A stretch of 63,742 bases of DNA. Source: Oscillospiraceae bacterium. Its GTDB lineage: Bacteria; Bacillota; Clostridia; Oscillospirales; CAG-272. Positions within the stretch are counted from its first letter, which is position 1, and every line of letters starts with the position of its first letter. Location: contig SVQK01000043.1 in assembly GCA_015065385.1 (NCBI GenBank), positions 1 to 63,742 of the forward strand, written 5' to 3'. Under the pieces are notes generated by a model. The model ran no database searches and was not told the DNA's origin. It worked only from the letters and a program-made list of their open reading frames with translations. Position numbers and translations under genes: made by a program. This document shows positions 43,200 to 51,690 of this stretch, in pieces.

Positions 43200-45866
43200 T
43201 TATTCTGCGGGAACCAGTTCCACGGTGACGATCTTCTTCGCGGGAACGGATACGGTGACGGCTCTGTTTCGGACGGGGATCCTGTTCTGCCGCTCCTCGG
43301 CGAGGTTCACGGCATAGACTGCGCCGAACCGTCCCGCCAAATCGAGCTTCATCTTCCCGTCATAGGTATAGGGATTGAACACCCGGAGGATCACGGTGTC
43401 CCGCTCTTCCGCCATCTTCTGCGCGCTGACGATGAAGCCGGAACCGGACAGGCCGAAGGTACTGCCGTCCGCGGGATTGATCCCCCCGTGCGTCGCCCCG
43501 CAGACCGCCGCCTGCATACCTGCCGCATACGCGTATGCCTGACGGACGGCTCGTTCCCGGTCGGCCTTGTTCTGCGCAAAGGGGAGTAGGGCGTACTCGA
43601 CCGTGAGCGTACCCTTGCACTGGGCTTCGGGGGTCGGAAATTCGCCCCAGTCGCCCAGACGGTCCACGCCCCGGTGGAGGGTCAGCGACATGGTGTTCCC
43701 GCCGTCCCGGAGCACCTCGTATTCGCACAGGCCCCTCGTCGCGCACAGGAGTCCGGCGGCGCTGTCCTCGAGCCCGAAGAAGGTCGTCATCTTGCCGGGC
43801 TTGGTCGGATTCTTCCATCCGGACCACGGCTGAATGACCCGCTCGGCGATGTCAAACTGTCCCTCGGCGAGAAGCGTTTCGGTACGGATCGCGTTTTTCG
43901 TCAGCATCACGAGGCGGTGATTTTCCGCGTTGTTTTCGATCACCGCCTTCACCTCGAGCCGGTCGGAACCGGGACGGAGAGTGTATTCCGCCCGCACGGT
44001 CAGGGTGGATTCGCCGATCCTGTGTCCCGCCTCCCGTTCGGCTCTTGACTCCGGAGAGGCGTCGATCTCCGGGAGTCCGGCGGGAATCTTCATGCTGTGG
44101 GTGACGGTGAAGACGGCGGACTCCGGCGTGACGGCGGAACGGAGTTCGGCGCGGTGTCCCTCCGTCGAGACGACAATCCCGTCGTTTGCCTGCCGGTAGA
44201 TGTACTCGTCCCCGATATCTCCGGTGTCCTCGAAAATCCCGGTGACAAACGATGCGCGGGTCTTCCGGTCGGTCACGGTGACGGAGCCGTCGGACGCGAA
44301 CATGACCTTGAGACGCTTGTTCATCATGCCGCGGCGGTAGACTTTCAGATCGGTCTCGGGAGCCGGAGCGGACGCGTCGCGGTCGGTGCGGACGGCGAAC
44401 GTCCTGTATCCGAGCGCGGGAACGTCCTCCGCCGTGAAGGACACTTCGAACCGGTTGACATAGAACGGCACGCGGAACCGATCCTTCGGAAGGATGTAAT
44501 CGAACGTTCTTCCCAAAGGCTTCACCGCGCAGGGCAGCTCCCTCTCACCGGCATACACCGCGATCTGTCCGGGCAGCACGTCGGAATCCTCGGGGAGATC
44601 CAGGCGGAAGGTGACCGGCTCGGAGGATGCAGAACCCTGCGGATTGAACACCGTGACAGCGTATTCCGTTCCCGTCTGTGCGGTGTTGACGGTTGCCATG
44701 AAGGTTTCACACTCGATCTTCTCAACCTGCTCTCCGGCGGCGAGAACCTTTTCGAAGCGCGAGACCATTTCCCGGTGAACGGGATCGACGGAGCAGCCGC
44801 AGATCGAGTCGTGAGGGTGATTTTTGAGCAGGGTCTTCCAGAGATAGCGGAAATAGTCCCGGCGCACCTCGTCCCCCGCCATGAGACGGGACAGGACGGA
44901 CATGGGCTCGATCCGCTGTTCCAGCATGTGCTCGCACTTCGAATTGAGCTGCTTCAGGTAGATCCGGGCGGAGGCGGTGTTGGCGAGCGTATTCCAGCCG
45001 TCGCCGTATTCCCCGTCCAGCTCTCCGACGAAGATGCCGAAGCGATCCTTGTACGGACGGATGGCGTCGAAGTAGTCCTTGTAGTTCGAATGCACGATCT
45101 CGTCCGGGAAGTCCGGATTGACAGCGTCGATGATCTTCCCGATATCGGTCTGGACGGGCTGGTGGTCGCATCCGTTCAGAAGAAGCAGATGCGGCGTCAC
45201 GGAGCAGGCGGCCACGGAATCCCGGATCTCGGCAAACCGCATTTTCGCCTTCTCCGGATCGGAGGGGATCTCGTTCGCGTTGTTGTACCAGCGGAGGAAG
45301 GTGGTTCCGATGACCTCGGATCCGTCCGGAGAACGCCAGAGCACCTCCGTCACCCATTTGCCGTAGTTTTCCTCGCCCGTGTCAAACCGGTCGCCTTTCC
45401 GCGGGGAGGTGCCGCGTCCGAAGGCAACGGTGTCGATCCCGAAGCCGCGGAGGATCTGCGGAGCCTGACCGATATTTCCGAAGGCGTCCGGGAAATACCC
45501 GATCTGCGATACTTTGCCGTACTCCGCCGAGACGGACCGTCCGACGAGCATATTGCGCACGTTGGATTCCCCGTCCACCAGATATTCGTCCTGAAGGATG
45601 TACCACGGCCCGATCACAAGCCGATCCTCGGCGATATACCGGACGATCTTTTCCCGCATTTCGGGCCGGATTTCGAGATAATCCTCGAGCACGACCGCCT
45701 GTCCGTCCAGATGGAAGGAGCGGAAGGAGGGATCGGTGTCCAGCGTGTCGAGGAGCTTGTCGAAGAACTCCACCAGCTTGTACCGGTGCGCCTCGAAGGG
45801 CATGTACCACTCTCTGTCCCAGTGGCTGTGGGACACGACGTGAAGCGTTTTCTTTTCGTTTTCCAT
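43200..45866 (-). CDS. GH38 alpha-mannosidase (cytoplasmic)
   Basis: The 888 residues begin with the GH38 zinc motif H-S-H-W-D-R-E-W-Y (H13, H15 and D17 region). The catalytic nucleophile motif G-Y-F-P-D-A-F-G-N-I-G-Q follows (Asp127). Further family marks are N-G-C-D-H-Q-P and K-N-H-P-H-D-S-I-C-G-C-S, and C-terminal beta-sandwich domains complete the enzyme. No signal peptide is present. The start at 45866 (MENEKKTLHV) follows a G-rich ribosome site and matches the family N-terminus. Such enzymes trim alpha-mannose from N-glycan-derived or mannosyl-glycerate-type substrates inside the cell. It fits with the fucosidase and hexosaminidase as an intracellular glycan-trimming set. Confidence 0.93.
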   Translation of the reverse strand: MENEKKTLHVVSHSHWDREWYMPFEAHRYKLVEFFDKLLDTLDTDPSFRSFHLDGQAVVLEDYLEIRPEMREKIVRYIAEDRLVIGPWYILQDEYLVDGESNVRNMLVGRSVSAEYGKVSQIGYFPDAFGNIGQAPQILRGFGIDTVAFGRGTSPRKGDRFDTGEENYGKWVTEVLWRSPDGSEVIGTTFLRWYNNANEIPSDPEKAKMRFAEIRDSVAACSVTPHLLLLNGCDHQPVQTDIGKIIDAVNPDFPDEIVHSNYKDYFDAIRPYKDRFGIFVGELDGEYGDGWNTLANTASARIYLKQLNSKCEHMLEQRIEPMSVLSRLMAGDEVRRDYFRYLWKTLLKNHPHDSICGCSVDPVHREMVSRFEKVLAAGEQVEKIECETFMATVNTAQTGTEYAVTVFNPQGSASSEPVTFRLDLPEDSDVLPGQIAVYAGERELPCAVKPLGRTFDYILPKDRFRVPFYVNRFEVSFTAEDVPALGYRTFAVRTDRDASAPAPETDLKVYRRGMMNKRLKVMFASDGSVTVTDRKTRASFVTGIFEDTGDIGDEYIYRQANDGIVVSTEGHRAELRSAVTPESAVFTVTHSMKIPAGLPEIDASPESRAEREAGHRIGESTLTVRAEYTLRPGSDRLEVKAVIENNAENHRLVMLTKNAIRTETLLAEGQFDIAERVIQPWSGWKNPTKPGKMTTFFGLEDSAAGLLCATRGLCEYEVLRDGGNTMSLTLHRGVDRLGDWGEFPTPEAQCKGTLTVEYALLPFAQNKADRERAVRQAYAYAAGMQAAVCGATHGGINPADGSTFGLSGSGFIVSAQKMAEERDTVILRVFNPYTYDGKMKLDLAGRFGAVYAVNLAEERQNRIPVRNRAVTVSVPAKKIVTVELVPAE

Positions 45867-45986
45867 AATTCCCCCGCAAATTGATTGGATTCCGTTCATA
45901 TTCTACCTGATCCGGCGCCGTTTGTCAAGCGGAATCGCGCCGACCGCTCCGGGATATAGATAAAGTTATAGAGAACGCGCGAAAAA

Positions 45987-46011
45987 CGCCGGGATCTGAG
46001 CGAACCCGGCG
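45987..46011 (-). terminator. Terminator of the DUF4430-like lipoprotein gene
   Basis: CGCCGGG (minus, 46005-46011) pairs with CCCGGCG (45987-45993), followed by TTTTTCGC, 23 bases after the lipoprotein stop. Confidence 0.85.
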
Positions 46012-46033
46012 CTTCTGTTCGGTTTTCGGTGAC

Positions 46034-46516
46034 TTACGGAGCAGCGGCGAGATCGGCAACGGAGTAAACGTTGAAGGAGAACTCGATCTGCTGGCCTTCC
46101 TGAATCTGGATGGTGTTCATTCTGCCGGACTCGGGAGCAACGCCGTCGATGGTGTATTCCCAAGTCGCCAGATATTCGTTGGTGGCGTCGGTGTAGCCGA
46201 CCTTGTAGACGTTGCCGCTGTCGTCGGTGATGGAAATGAAGCCGATCGGCACGTCGTTGTCGTCCACGTCGAGCTCGTACTTAACGTCTTCCGCGCGGCG
46301 GTTGAGGGCGGTGATGGCTGCGTCCAGAACGGTGGGCGGATTTTCCACATCGCCTACCACGGCCACGTCAAAGTTGACGATGGATGCATCCTGACCGTTG
46401 ATTTTCACATGGCAGTTGACCGTAACCGGTTCCGGTCCCTTTTCTCCGCAGGACGCGAGGGCAAGAGCCAGCATGAGCATCGCCATGGCAAGCGCGAGGA
46501 ATCTGAACTTCTTCAT
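46034..46516 (-). CDS. Lipoprotein with a DUF4430-like domain
   Basis: The 160 residues begin with a lipoprotein signal (LALALASC-G, lipidated Cys23). The mature part is beta-rich and resembles DUF4430/transcobalamin-C-like domains: T-V-L-D-A-A-I-T-A-L, then D-V-D-D-N-D-V-P-I-G-F-I, T-W-E-Y-T-I-D-G-V-A-P-E-S-G-R and a final I-Q-E-G-Q-Q-I-E-F-S-F. It is tail-anchored by lipid on the outside of the membrane. It has its own consensus promoter and terminator and is not part of the zinc operon next to it. A ligand-binding role is inferred from the fold only. Confidence 0.65.
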   Translation of the reverse strand: MKKFRFLALAMAMLMLALALASCGEKGPEPVTVNCHVKINGQDASIVNFDVAVVGDVENPPTVLDAAITALNRRAEDVKYELDVDDNDVPIGFISITDDSGNVYKVGYTDATNEYLATWEYTIDGVAPESGRMNTIQIQEGQQIEFSFNVYSVADLAAAP

Positions 46517-46576
46517 TTTTCAAAAAACCTCCCATGATGGTTAATGCGACAGATAACCTGTCTTGAATCTGCCTTT

Positions 46577-46605
46577 ATTATACTCTAAAGAATCCGAATT
46601 GTCAA
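46577..46605 (-). promoter_or_regulatory. Promoter of the DUF4430-like lipoprotein gene
   Basis: On the minus strand TTGACA (46600-46605), 17 bases and TATAAT (46577-46582) match the consensus exactly. GGGAGG precedes the ATG at 46516. The stretch 46606-46812 holds nothing else recognisable. Confidence 0.88.
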
Positions 46606-46812
46606 GAGCACATCGGCACGTTTTTAGTGCAAATGACGGGGACTCCGCAAAGAATCCCGGCCTGATCCCGTCAATTGTACAGAAAACAGGCGGGGATCCT
46701 CCCGGTCGGATTTGTACATACAGCACAAAACATGCCGTTCTGTTCACAAATCTCTCGCCGCATTCGTTCTGATTTTTCGCAAATCGTTTGCAAATCCGGC
46801 ATAAACGGGCTG

Positions 46813-47367
46813 TCACTTCCAAAAGAGTTCCGCGTCTTCGAGACAGGAATAGGCGAAGTATTCGTTCACGCGCTCGCTTTTGAAAACGCCGACGACCGTC
46901 ACCACCGCGCCTTCCTCCGGATACCCGTCCGGATAGACCGCGTCAACCGCGCGCCGGAATTCGAAGGACTCGAGGCAGCAGCCAGCCGCGTCCGGAACGC
47001 TGCAATAGAACCGCCGCCCGGTCTTCGTCTCGTCCGAGCTAAACAAACCGGCAAGCCGCACCGTCGATCCGTCGTACTCCTCGGGAGAGGCGTTCATGAG
47101 CCCAACCTTCGCGTACAGAGCGGCGGCGTTCAGCCCGGTCAGATCGAGATCCGCCGCTTCCCCGCCGTCCACTGCCTCGAACGCGGGCTCCTCCGACACG
47201 GGCATACCGTAGGACAGCCTGTCCGCCGGCGTCTCGCTTCCTCCCGGGGACGGAGAGGCGGAAGGAGCGCGTCCGATCCCTTCAAGCGGCGTGTCGGGCG
47301 GCATGCGGCAGGATGCGAAGAACAGGCACAGAAGAAGAGATGCCGCGGTCCGCAATCCGTTCTTCAT
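46813..47367 (-). CDS. Lipoprotein, Cys-Cys family member B of the zinc operon
   Basis: The 184 residues have a lipoprotein signal (LFFASC, Cys20), a Pro/Ser-rich linker and a C-terminal OB-like domain (about 73-184). The domain repeats the pattern of the upstream neighbour: D-L-T-x-L/M, Y-x-K/E-V, L-G-Q/Y-D-G-x-T-V-R-L/M-x-G, D-A-x-x-C-C-x-x-x-x-E-F (C130-C131) and Y-P-x-x-Y-P-x-x-G-x-x-V-T-V-x-G-V-F. The CC-plus-EF core recalls the C-C-A-A-D-A region of TIGR03943/YcgQ-type proteins linked to zinc in Bacillus. It is last in the zinc operon, 3 bases after the previous stop. A metal- or redox-related role is inferred. Confidence 0.7.
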   Translation of the reverse strand: MKNGLRTAASLLLCLFFASCRMPPDTPLEGIGRAPSASPSPGGSETPADRLSYGMPVSEEPAFEAVDGGEAADLDLTGLNAAALYAKVGLMNASPEEYDGSTVRLAGLFSSDETKTGRRFYCSVPDAAGCCLESFEFRRAVDAVYPDGYPEEGAVVTVVGVFKSERVNEYFAYSCLEDAELFWK

Positions 47368-47370
47368 CGC

Positions 47371-47889
47371 TCAATACGTCATGGTGGCGTCGATCAGCTG
47401 ACAGTAGCGCATGTATTCGCCCTCCATATAGGTGTCGAACACGCCTGTTACCGTCACCTCCGTCCCGGGGTCGGGATAATCCTCGGGGTAGCTCGCGTCC
47501 CCGCCGAGGACGAATTCCATCCCCTGCTGGCAGCAGGCCATGGCGTCGGCGATGAGAACCACATAGTAGTTCCGCCCGTCGCCCTCGTAGACCTGAAACT
47601 GACCGTTCATCCGGACGGTCTGCCCGAGGTAGTTGTCCGGAAGGGCCATCATGTTGTAGACCTCGGAATAAACCATCGTCGCGCTCATTTTGGTCAGATC
47701 GACGTCGATCGTCGAGGGATCCTTTGCCGCGGCAGCAGCAGCGGGGGCGGGAGCGGCTTCTTCCGCGTCCTGCGAAAATCCCACTCCTTCGGTCGGCACA
47801 TCGGGCGCGAGGGTCTCCTTCTCCGCGCAGCCCGAAAGAGCCGTCAGACTGAGCAGGAGAGCTGAAAGCAAAGCAACCGTTTTCTTCAT
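47371..47889 (-). CDS. Lipoprotein, Cys-Cys family member A of the zinc operon
   Basis: This 172-residue paralog of the next gene has a lipobox LSGC (Cys21), an Ala/Pro linker and the same OB-like domain. The conserved core is V-L-I-A-D-A-M-A-C-C-Q-Q-G-M-E-F (C119-C120). The start at 47889 (MKKTVALLS) overlaps the permease stop by 4 bases, which ties it firmly to ZnuB; a longer frame would add a non-signal N-terminus. Its resemblance to YcgQ-type C-C-A-A-D-A suggests an outer-face zinc-binding or thiol function, but no enzyme motif is visible. Confidence 0.75.
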   Translation of the reverse strand: MKKTVALLSALLLSLTALSGCAEKETLAPDVPTEGVGFSQDAEEAAPAPAAAAAAKDPSTIDVDLTKMSATMVYSEVYNMMALPDNYLGQTVRMNGQFQVYEGDGRNYYVVLIADAMACCQQGMEFVLGGDASYPEDYPDPGTEVTVTGVFDTYMEGEYMRYCQLIDATMTY

Positions 47890-48737
47890 TTTCCGACACC
47901 TCCGGTCAGTTTTCCGGCGATCGAGCACAGGGCAAAGGCCGCGATATCGACCGCCACGATGGTGGATCCGACGGGCGTTCCGCCGAGGATGGAGACGAGG
48001 ATCCCGAGAACCGTGCAGAGAACGGACAGCACCGCGGCGCAGACCGTCACGGACCGGAAGCTCCGGAAAATCCGCATGGCCGACAGCGCCGGAAAGATCA
48101 CAAGAGCGGAAATCAGGAGGGATCCCACGAGATTCATGGCCAGCACGATGATCACGGCGATGATGACCGCCACGGCCAGATTGTACGCGCTCGCCTTCAC
48201 GCCCGTCGCGTCGGCGAACTCCTCGTCAAAGGTCAGGGCAAAGATCTTGTTGTAGAACAGCACGAACGCCGCGATCACGAGGACGGAGAGCGCGGCAGAC
48301 AGCCAGACCTCCGTGTTCGTCAGCGTCAGGATGGAGGTGGAGCCGAAGAGCGTCGCGCACACATCCCCCGAGAGATTGGCGGACTTGGAGAACAGATTCA
48401 TGATGAGATATCCGATCGCCAGCGCGCCGACGGAGATCATGGCGACTGCCGCGTCCCCACTGATTTTCGCGTTCCGCCCGAGTCCCAGAAGCAGGACGGC
48501 GGCGAGAATGGTCACGATCAGGGTCAGCGGCATTTCGTTCGTCAGCTTCAGAACCGCCGCTATGGCCATCGCGCCGAACGCCACATGGGAGAGTCCGTCC
48601 CCGATGAAGGAGAGCCGCTTCAGAACCAGCGTCACCCCGAGCAGTGAGGAGCAGAGGGACACGAGCGTCCCGACAATGAGCGCATTCCATACGAAGGAAC
48701 GGGAGAAATAGAGCGCGAGGGTTTCAGCAAAGCTCAT
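47886..48737 (-). CDS. znuB: Zinc/manganese ABC transporter permease
   Basis: The 283-residue membrane protein has 8-9 hydrophobic helices of the ABC-3 family, with L-S-F-I-G-D-G-L-S-H-V-A-F-G near residues 50-65 and a conserved D-E-E-F-A-D-A-T-G cytoplasmic loop for ATPase contact. It forms the import channel for Zn2+ (possibly Mn2+). The start at 48737 is chosen for GAGGAGATG just upstream and because it matches family N-termini. It lies 1 base after the ATPase stop. Confidence 0.9.
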   Translation of the reverse strand: MSFAETLALYFSRSFVWNALIVGTLVSLCSSLLGVTLVLKRLSFIGDGLSHVAFGAMAIAAVLKLTNEMPLTLIVTILAAVLLLGLGRNAKISGDAAVAMISVGALAIGYLIMNLFSKSANLSGDVCATLFGSTSILTLTNTEVWLSAALSVLVIAAFVLFYNKIFALTFDEEFADATGVKASAYNLAVAVIIAVIIVLAMNLVGSLLISALVIFPALSAMRIFRSFRSVTVCAAVLSVLCTVLGILVSILGGTPVGSTIVAVDIAAFALCSIAGKLTGGVGK

Positions 48738-48738
48738 G

Positions 48739-49473
48739 TCATCTCCTCCCTTCCGCGCCGTTCGAGGCGTCCGAGCGGAGCATCCGTTCGGCAAACGGCC
48801 TTCCGACCTCGCTCGCCAGATAGCCTGCGGGCGTTCCGAACCAGCAAACCGGTCCGATGTGCAGAATCCGGTCGGCGTACCGAACCGCCGCTTCCACGTC
48901 GTGGCTGATCATGATCACGGTGGTCCCGCCCGCATTCAGCTCCCCGATCAGATCGTAAAGCTCCGCCGTCATGCGGGGATCGAGGCCCGTGACCGGCTCG
49001 TCGAGCAGCAAAAGCTTCCTCGTCGCGCACAGAGCCCGGGCCAGAAGGACTCTCTGCTGCTGTCCGCCCGAGAGCTCGCGGTAGCAGCGGCGTTTGAGCT
49101 GCCCGAGCCCGACCTTTTCCATGATCCGGTCGGCGGTCTTTTTCTGCTCCTTAGTGCGGAACGGATATAGCCCGGACTGCCCCTCGAATCCGGAGAGGAC
49201 GATCTCCCGCACCGACGCGGGAAAATCCTTCTGCACCACGGTCTGCTGAGGGAGATAGCCGATTTCGTTCCGGGTTACGCCGTCGCCGAAGAGCACTTCC
49301 CCGCTCATGGGCGCGCGCAGGCCGAGGATCGTCCGCATGAGGGTGCTCTTTCCCGCGCCATTCTCGCCGAGGACCGCAAGATAATCCCCGGCAGAAACGG
49401 CAAAATTCAGTTGATGCACGATCTCCCGCCCGTCGTAGCCGAGGCAGAGATCCCTGCATTCCAGTTGTGCCAT
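48739..49473 (-). CDS. znuC: Zinc/manganese ABC transporter ATP-binding protein
   Basis: The 244 residues hold Walker A GENGAGKST, signature LSGGQQQR, Walker B LLLLDEP and switch ISHDVE. The pattern (E-I-G-Y-L-P-Q-Q and S-V-R-E-I-V-L-S-G) is that of metal-type ABC-3 ATPases such as ZnuC/MntB. It is the third gene of the operon and powers the permease encoded after it. Its start is 9 bases after the binding-protein stop. Confidence 0.92.
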   Translation of the reverse strand: MAQLECRDLCLGYDGREIVHQLNFAVSAGDYLAVLGENGAGKSTLMRTILGLRAPMSGEVLFGDGVTRNEIGYLPQQTVVQKDFPASVREIVLSGFEGQSGLYPFRTKEQKKTADRIMEKVGLGQLKRRCYRELSGGQQQRVLLARALCATRKLLLLDEPVTGLDPRMTAELYDLIGELNAGGTTVIMISHDVEAAVRYADRILHIGPVCWFGTPAGYLASEVGRPFAERMLRSDASNGAEGRR

Positions 49474-49482
49474 AGTGTCTCC

Positions 49483-50484
49483 TTATTTCAGAGCGTCCCG
49501 CAGTACGTCCAGATTTTTTTCCATGACCGCGAGATAGGTGACGCCGTCCGACACGTCCTTCGCCGTGACGGACTGGAGAGAGTCGAACGTGAGAACGGTC
49601 TTTTCGCCGGAGGCTGTGTTCTCCGCCACCGTCCGGGCGATGGAGCCGTCCGCGGATTCGATCTGACAGATCGCGTTCAGTCCCAGCTCGTCCGTCTTCT
49701 GCGCAAGGAAAACGATCGTCTGAAAAGAAGCTTCCGTCTCCGCGGAGCATCCGACAAACGCCGCGTAGTAGTCGAGTCCGTAGTCGTCCACCAGATAGCG
49801 GAACGGGAAACGGTCGCCGAAAACAAGCGTGGACTTGCTTCCCGCCTTCACAGCCTCGGCATATTTTGCGTCCAGCTCGCCGAGCCTGTTCTTGTAGGCG
49901 GATGCGTTGGAACGGTAGACATCCGCGCGATCGGCGTCGGCGGAAGCAAGCGCGTCGGTCAGCGCGTCCACCAGAATCGAGGCGTTTTTCAAGGAGAGCC
50001 AGACATGCTCGTCGTACTCCGGGCCCTCCTCCTCGTGTTCGTGCTCTTCGTCATGATCCTCGTCGTGGTCATGATCGTGGTCGGCTTCCATTCCTTCCAC
50101 GATTTCCTCTTCCTTTGCAAGATCGCCGAGGACTGTCAGGAGGTTCACGACCTTCATGTCGGGATTGCCATCCCCCGCCAGCACGTCCTCCACCCATTCG
50201 TCCGACTCGCCGCCCACATAAATAAAGACGTCGCAGTCGGAGATCCGGATGAGGTCGGCGGCGGTGGGCTGGTAGCTGTGAAGATCCACGCCGGAATCGA
50301 GCAGCATGGTCAGATCGGTGTTTTCGAGCTCATCGCCGAGGATCTCGCGGCACCAGTCGTAAATCGGAAAAATCGTCGTCACAACGCTGATCCGCCCGCT
50401 CTTCCGGACAGCCTCGGACGAGCATCCGGGGAACATGGAACAAAGCATGACGGCACATAAAACGAGAGCGAATATTTTTTTCAT
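49483..50484 (-). CDS. znuA: Zinc-binding lipoprotein of the ABC transporter
   Basis: The 333 residues begin with a lipoprotein signal (MFPGC, Cys21) and fold like cluster A-I metal-binding proteins. Zinc ligands fit H69 (DLHSYQPT) and H160 (EHVWLS), and a D in the C-half. A His/Asp/Glu-rich loop at about 134-153 is typical of ZnuA and argues for zinc over manganese. The start at 50484 (MKKIFALVL) is the only one giving a signal peptide. Eighty-six bases separate it from the upstream small membrane-protein gene; no separate promoter was clear there. Confidence 0.93.
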   Translation of the reverse strand: MKKIFALVLCAVMLCSMFPGCSSEAVRKSGRISVVTTIFPIYDWCREILGDELENTDLTMLLDSGVDLHSYQPTAADLIRISDCDVFIYVGGESDEWVEDVLAGDGNPDMKVVNLLTVLGDLAKEEEIVEGMEADHDHDHDEDHDEEHEHEEEGPEYDEHVWLSLKNASILVDALTDALASADADRADVYRSNASAYKNRLGELDAKYAEAVKAGSKSTLVFGDRFPFRYLVDDYGLDYYAAFVGCSAETEASFQTIVFLAQKTDELGLNAICQIESADGSIARTVAENTASGEKTVLTFDSLQSVTAKDVSDGVTYLAVMEKNLDVLRDALK

Positions 50485-50570
50485 AAAATAAAAACCTCCG
50501 AATGAAATGTGGAAATAACAAAGCCGCGGCGCAAAAAAACGCCGACAGAAACCGTTCGTTATTCCGCCGT

Positions 50571-50870
50571 TCAATTCAGAAGTCTGATTCCCTTGCCGGA
50601 CAAATCTGCTCCTCTTCCGATCCTTTTTAGAGAGCGAACTGCGACAGACAGGCAGAGCGTCCCCGCAAAAGCGAACAGGATCACCGCCGCGGCCCGCGTC
50701 AGATGGACGGAGGCCGATACGCAGGCGAGAATCAGCGCGCAAACGTGACAGTGCTCGCCCGTACAGTCGTGGTGGATCCCGAAGATCAGGCTGAAGGGAG
50801 CGGAGAGTGTGACAAAGAGAAGCGCAAGCAAAAGCAGAACCGACAGTGCGGTTATCCGGGATGCCTTCAT
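50571..50870 (-). CDS. Small membrane protein with an HHDC...HCHVC motif
   Basis: The 99 residues contain three hydrophobic segments (about 8-32, 44-54 and 58-80). Between the first two is a metal-ligand-like cluster, H33-H34-D-C36 and H40-C41-H42-x-C44. It is the first gene after the promoter at 50905-50933 and precedes znuA in the same direction. The ligand-rich loop beside the zinc importer suggests zinc sensing or handling. The start at 50870 (MKASRIT) follows a strong AAAGGAGG. Function is not established. Confidence 0.65.
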   Translation of the reverse strand: MKASRITALSVLLLLALLFVTLSAPFSLIFGIHHDCTGEHCHVCALILACVSASVHLTRAAAVILFAFAGTLCLSVAVRSLKRIGRGADLSGKGIRLLN

Positions 50871-50904
50871 CACGCCGCCTCCTTTCCCGATTTGTTCGGT
50901 GGAT

Positions 50905-50933
50905 ATTTTACCATGAACCATGCATAAAGTCAA
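50905..50933 (-). promoter_or_regulatory. Promoter of the zinc operon
   Basis: On the minus strand TTGACT (50928-50933), 17 bases and TAAAAT (50905-50910) lie 34 bases before the first ATG. A Zur-type palindrome was looked for around it but not convincingly found. Confidence 0.65.
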
Positions 50934-50961
50934 CCGACGTCACAAAAAACCGGAGAAATGT

Positions 50962-51615
50962 TTACGGGTCCGCCGTCAAAAAGCCTCCGTAAGGAGCAAA
51001 TCCAGGCTTCTCCGTTCGCACGTCCGTCTCCCCCGTGTGACCGGAATAGAGCTTCGTTTCGTCCGGGAGCGTCAGGATCTTCCCGCAGATCGAGCGGATC
51101 ATCTGCCTCCGGTCGCCGCCGGGGAACCGGTCGTTTCCGATCGCACCGCGGAAGATCGTGTCGCCGGTGAAGCAGAGCCCGTCCCGCTCGCAGTAGAAAC
51201 AGACCGAATCCGTGGTATGGCCGGGCGTGTAGATCACACGGAACGCCGCGTCGGGAAACGAATCCGATTCGATCAAGTCCCCGTCCTCCACCGTCTGCAC
51301 GTCCTTCAACACGATCGGCTCTCCGCAGAAGACGGAAAGGTTCCACTTCGGGCTTTCGAGATAATCAGAACAGCGCGAATGGGCCAGAATCGGGATATGC
51401 AGCGTTTTCCGGATCCCGTCCGCCGCGCCCATGTGGTCGAAATGCCCGTGGGTCAGAAGGATCTTCTCGATCGTCCAGCCGTTGTACCGGATCATCCGCA
51501 GAAGGCGATCCTCCTCCCAGCCCGGATCGATCAGATACCCGCGTCCGGTTTCGTCGTCGATCCAGAAAAAGGTGTTCTCTTCAAAATACCCCTTGACGGG
51601 GACAGTAATGACCAA
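50962..51615 (-). CDS. Metallo-beta-lactamase-fold hydrolase (glyoxalase II-like)
   Basis: The 217-residue protein has the dinuclear metal motif T-H-G-H-F-D-H-M-G (H-x-H-x-D-H), a later His in Y-T-P-G-H-T-T-D-S-V and a D in F-T-G-D-T-I-F-R-G. The final H of G-H-T-G-E-T completes the set. It fits the glyoxalase II/YcbL-like group that hydrolyses thioesters such as S-lactoylglutathione analogues. No glutathione genes are nearby, so the substrate may be another thiol ester. It is a single gene between the zinc promoter and msmX-like gene. Confidence 0.87.
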   Translation of the reverse strand: MVITVPVKGYFEENTFFWIDDETGRGYLIDPGWEEDRLLRMIRYNGWTIEKILLTHGHFDHMGAADGIRKTLHIPILAHSRCSDYLESPKWNLSVFCGEPIVLKDVQTVEDGDLIESDSFPDAAFRVIYTPGHTTDSVCFYCERDGLCFTGDTIFRGAIGNDRFPGGDRRQMIRSICGKILTLPDETKLYSGHTGETDVRTEKPGFAPYGGFLTADP

Positions 51616-51629
51616 TCAATGCCTCCCGA

Positions 51630-51669
51630 AAAACAAACCGGGCAGCAGTCCCGAAAAGAACCGCTGCCC
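51630..51669 (-). terminator. Terminator of the shared sugar-ABC ATPase gene
   Basis: GGGCAGC (minus, 51663-51669) pairs with GCTGCCC (51640-51646), then GGTTTGTTTTT. It lies about 22 bases past the stop. Confidence 0.8.
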
Positions 51670-51690
51670 GCATGCAAGCTGTACCTGAAA

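Noticed and set aside
50485..50570. A Zur box or separate promoter between the small membrane-protein gene and znuA
   Set aside because: GGAAATAAC and GTTATTCC can be paired but are about 40 bases apart, and no promoter hexamers are well spaced.
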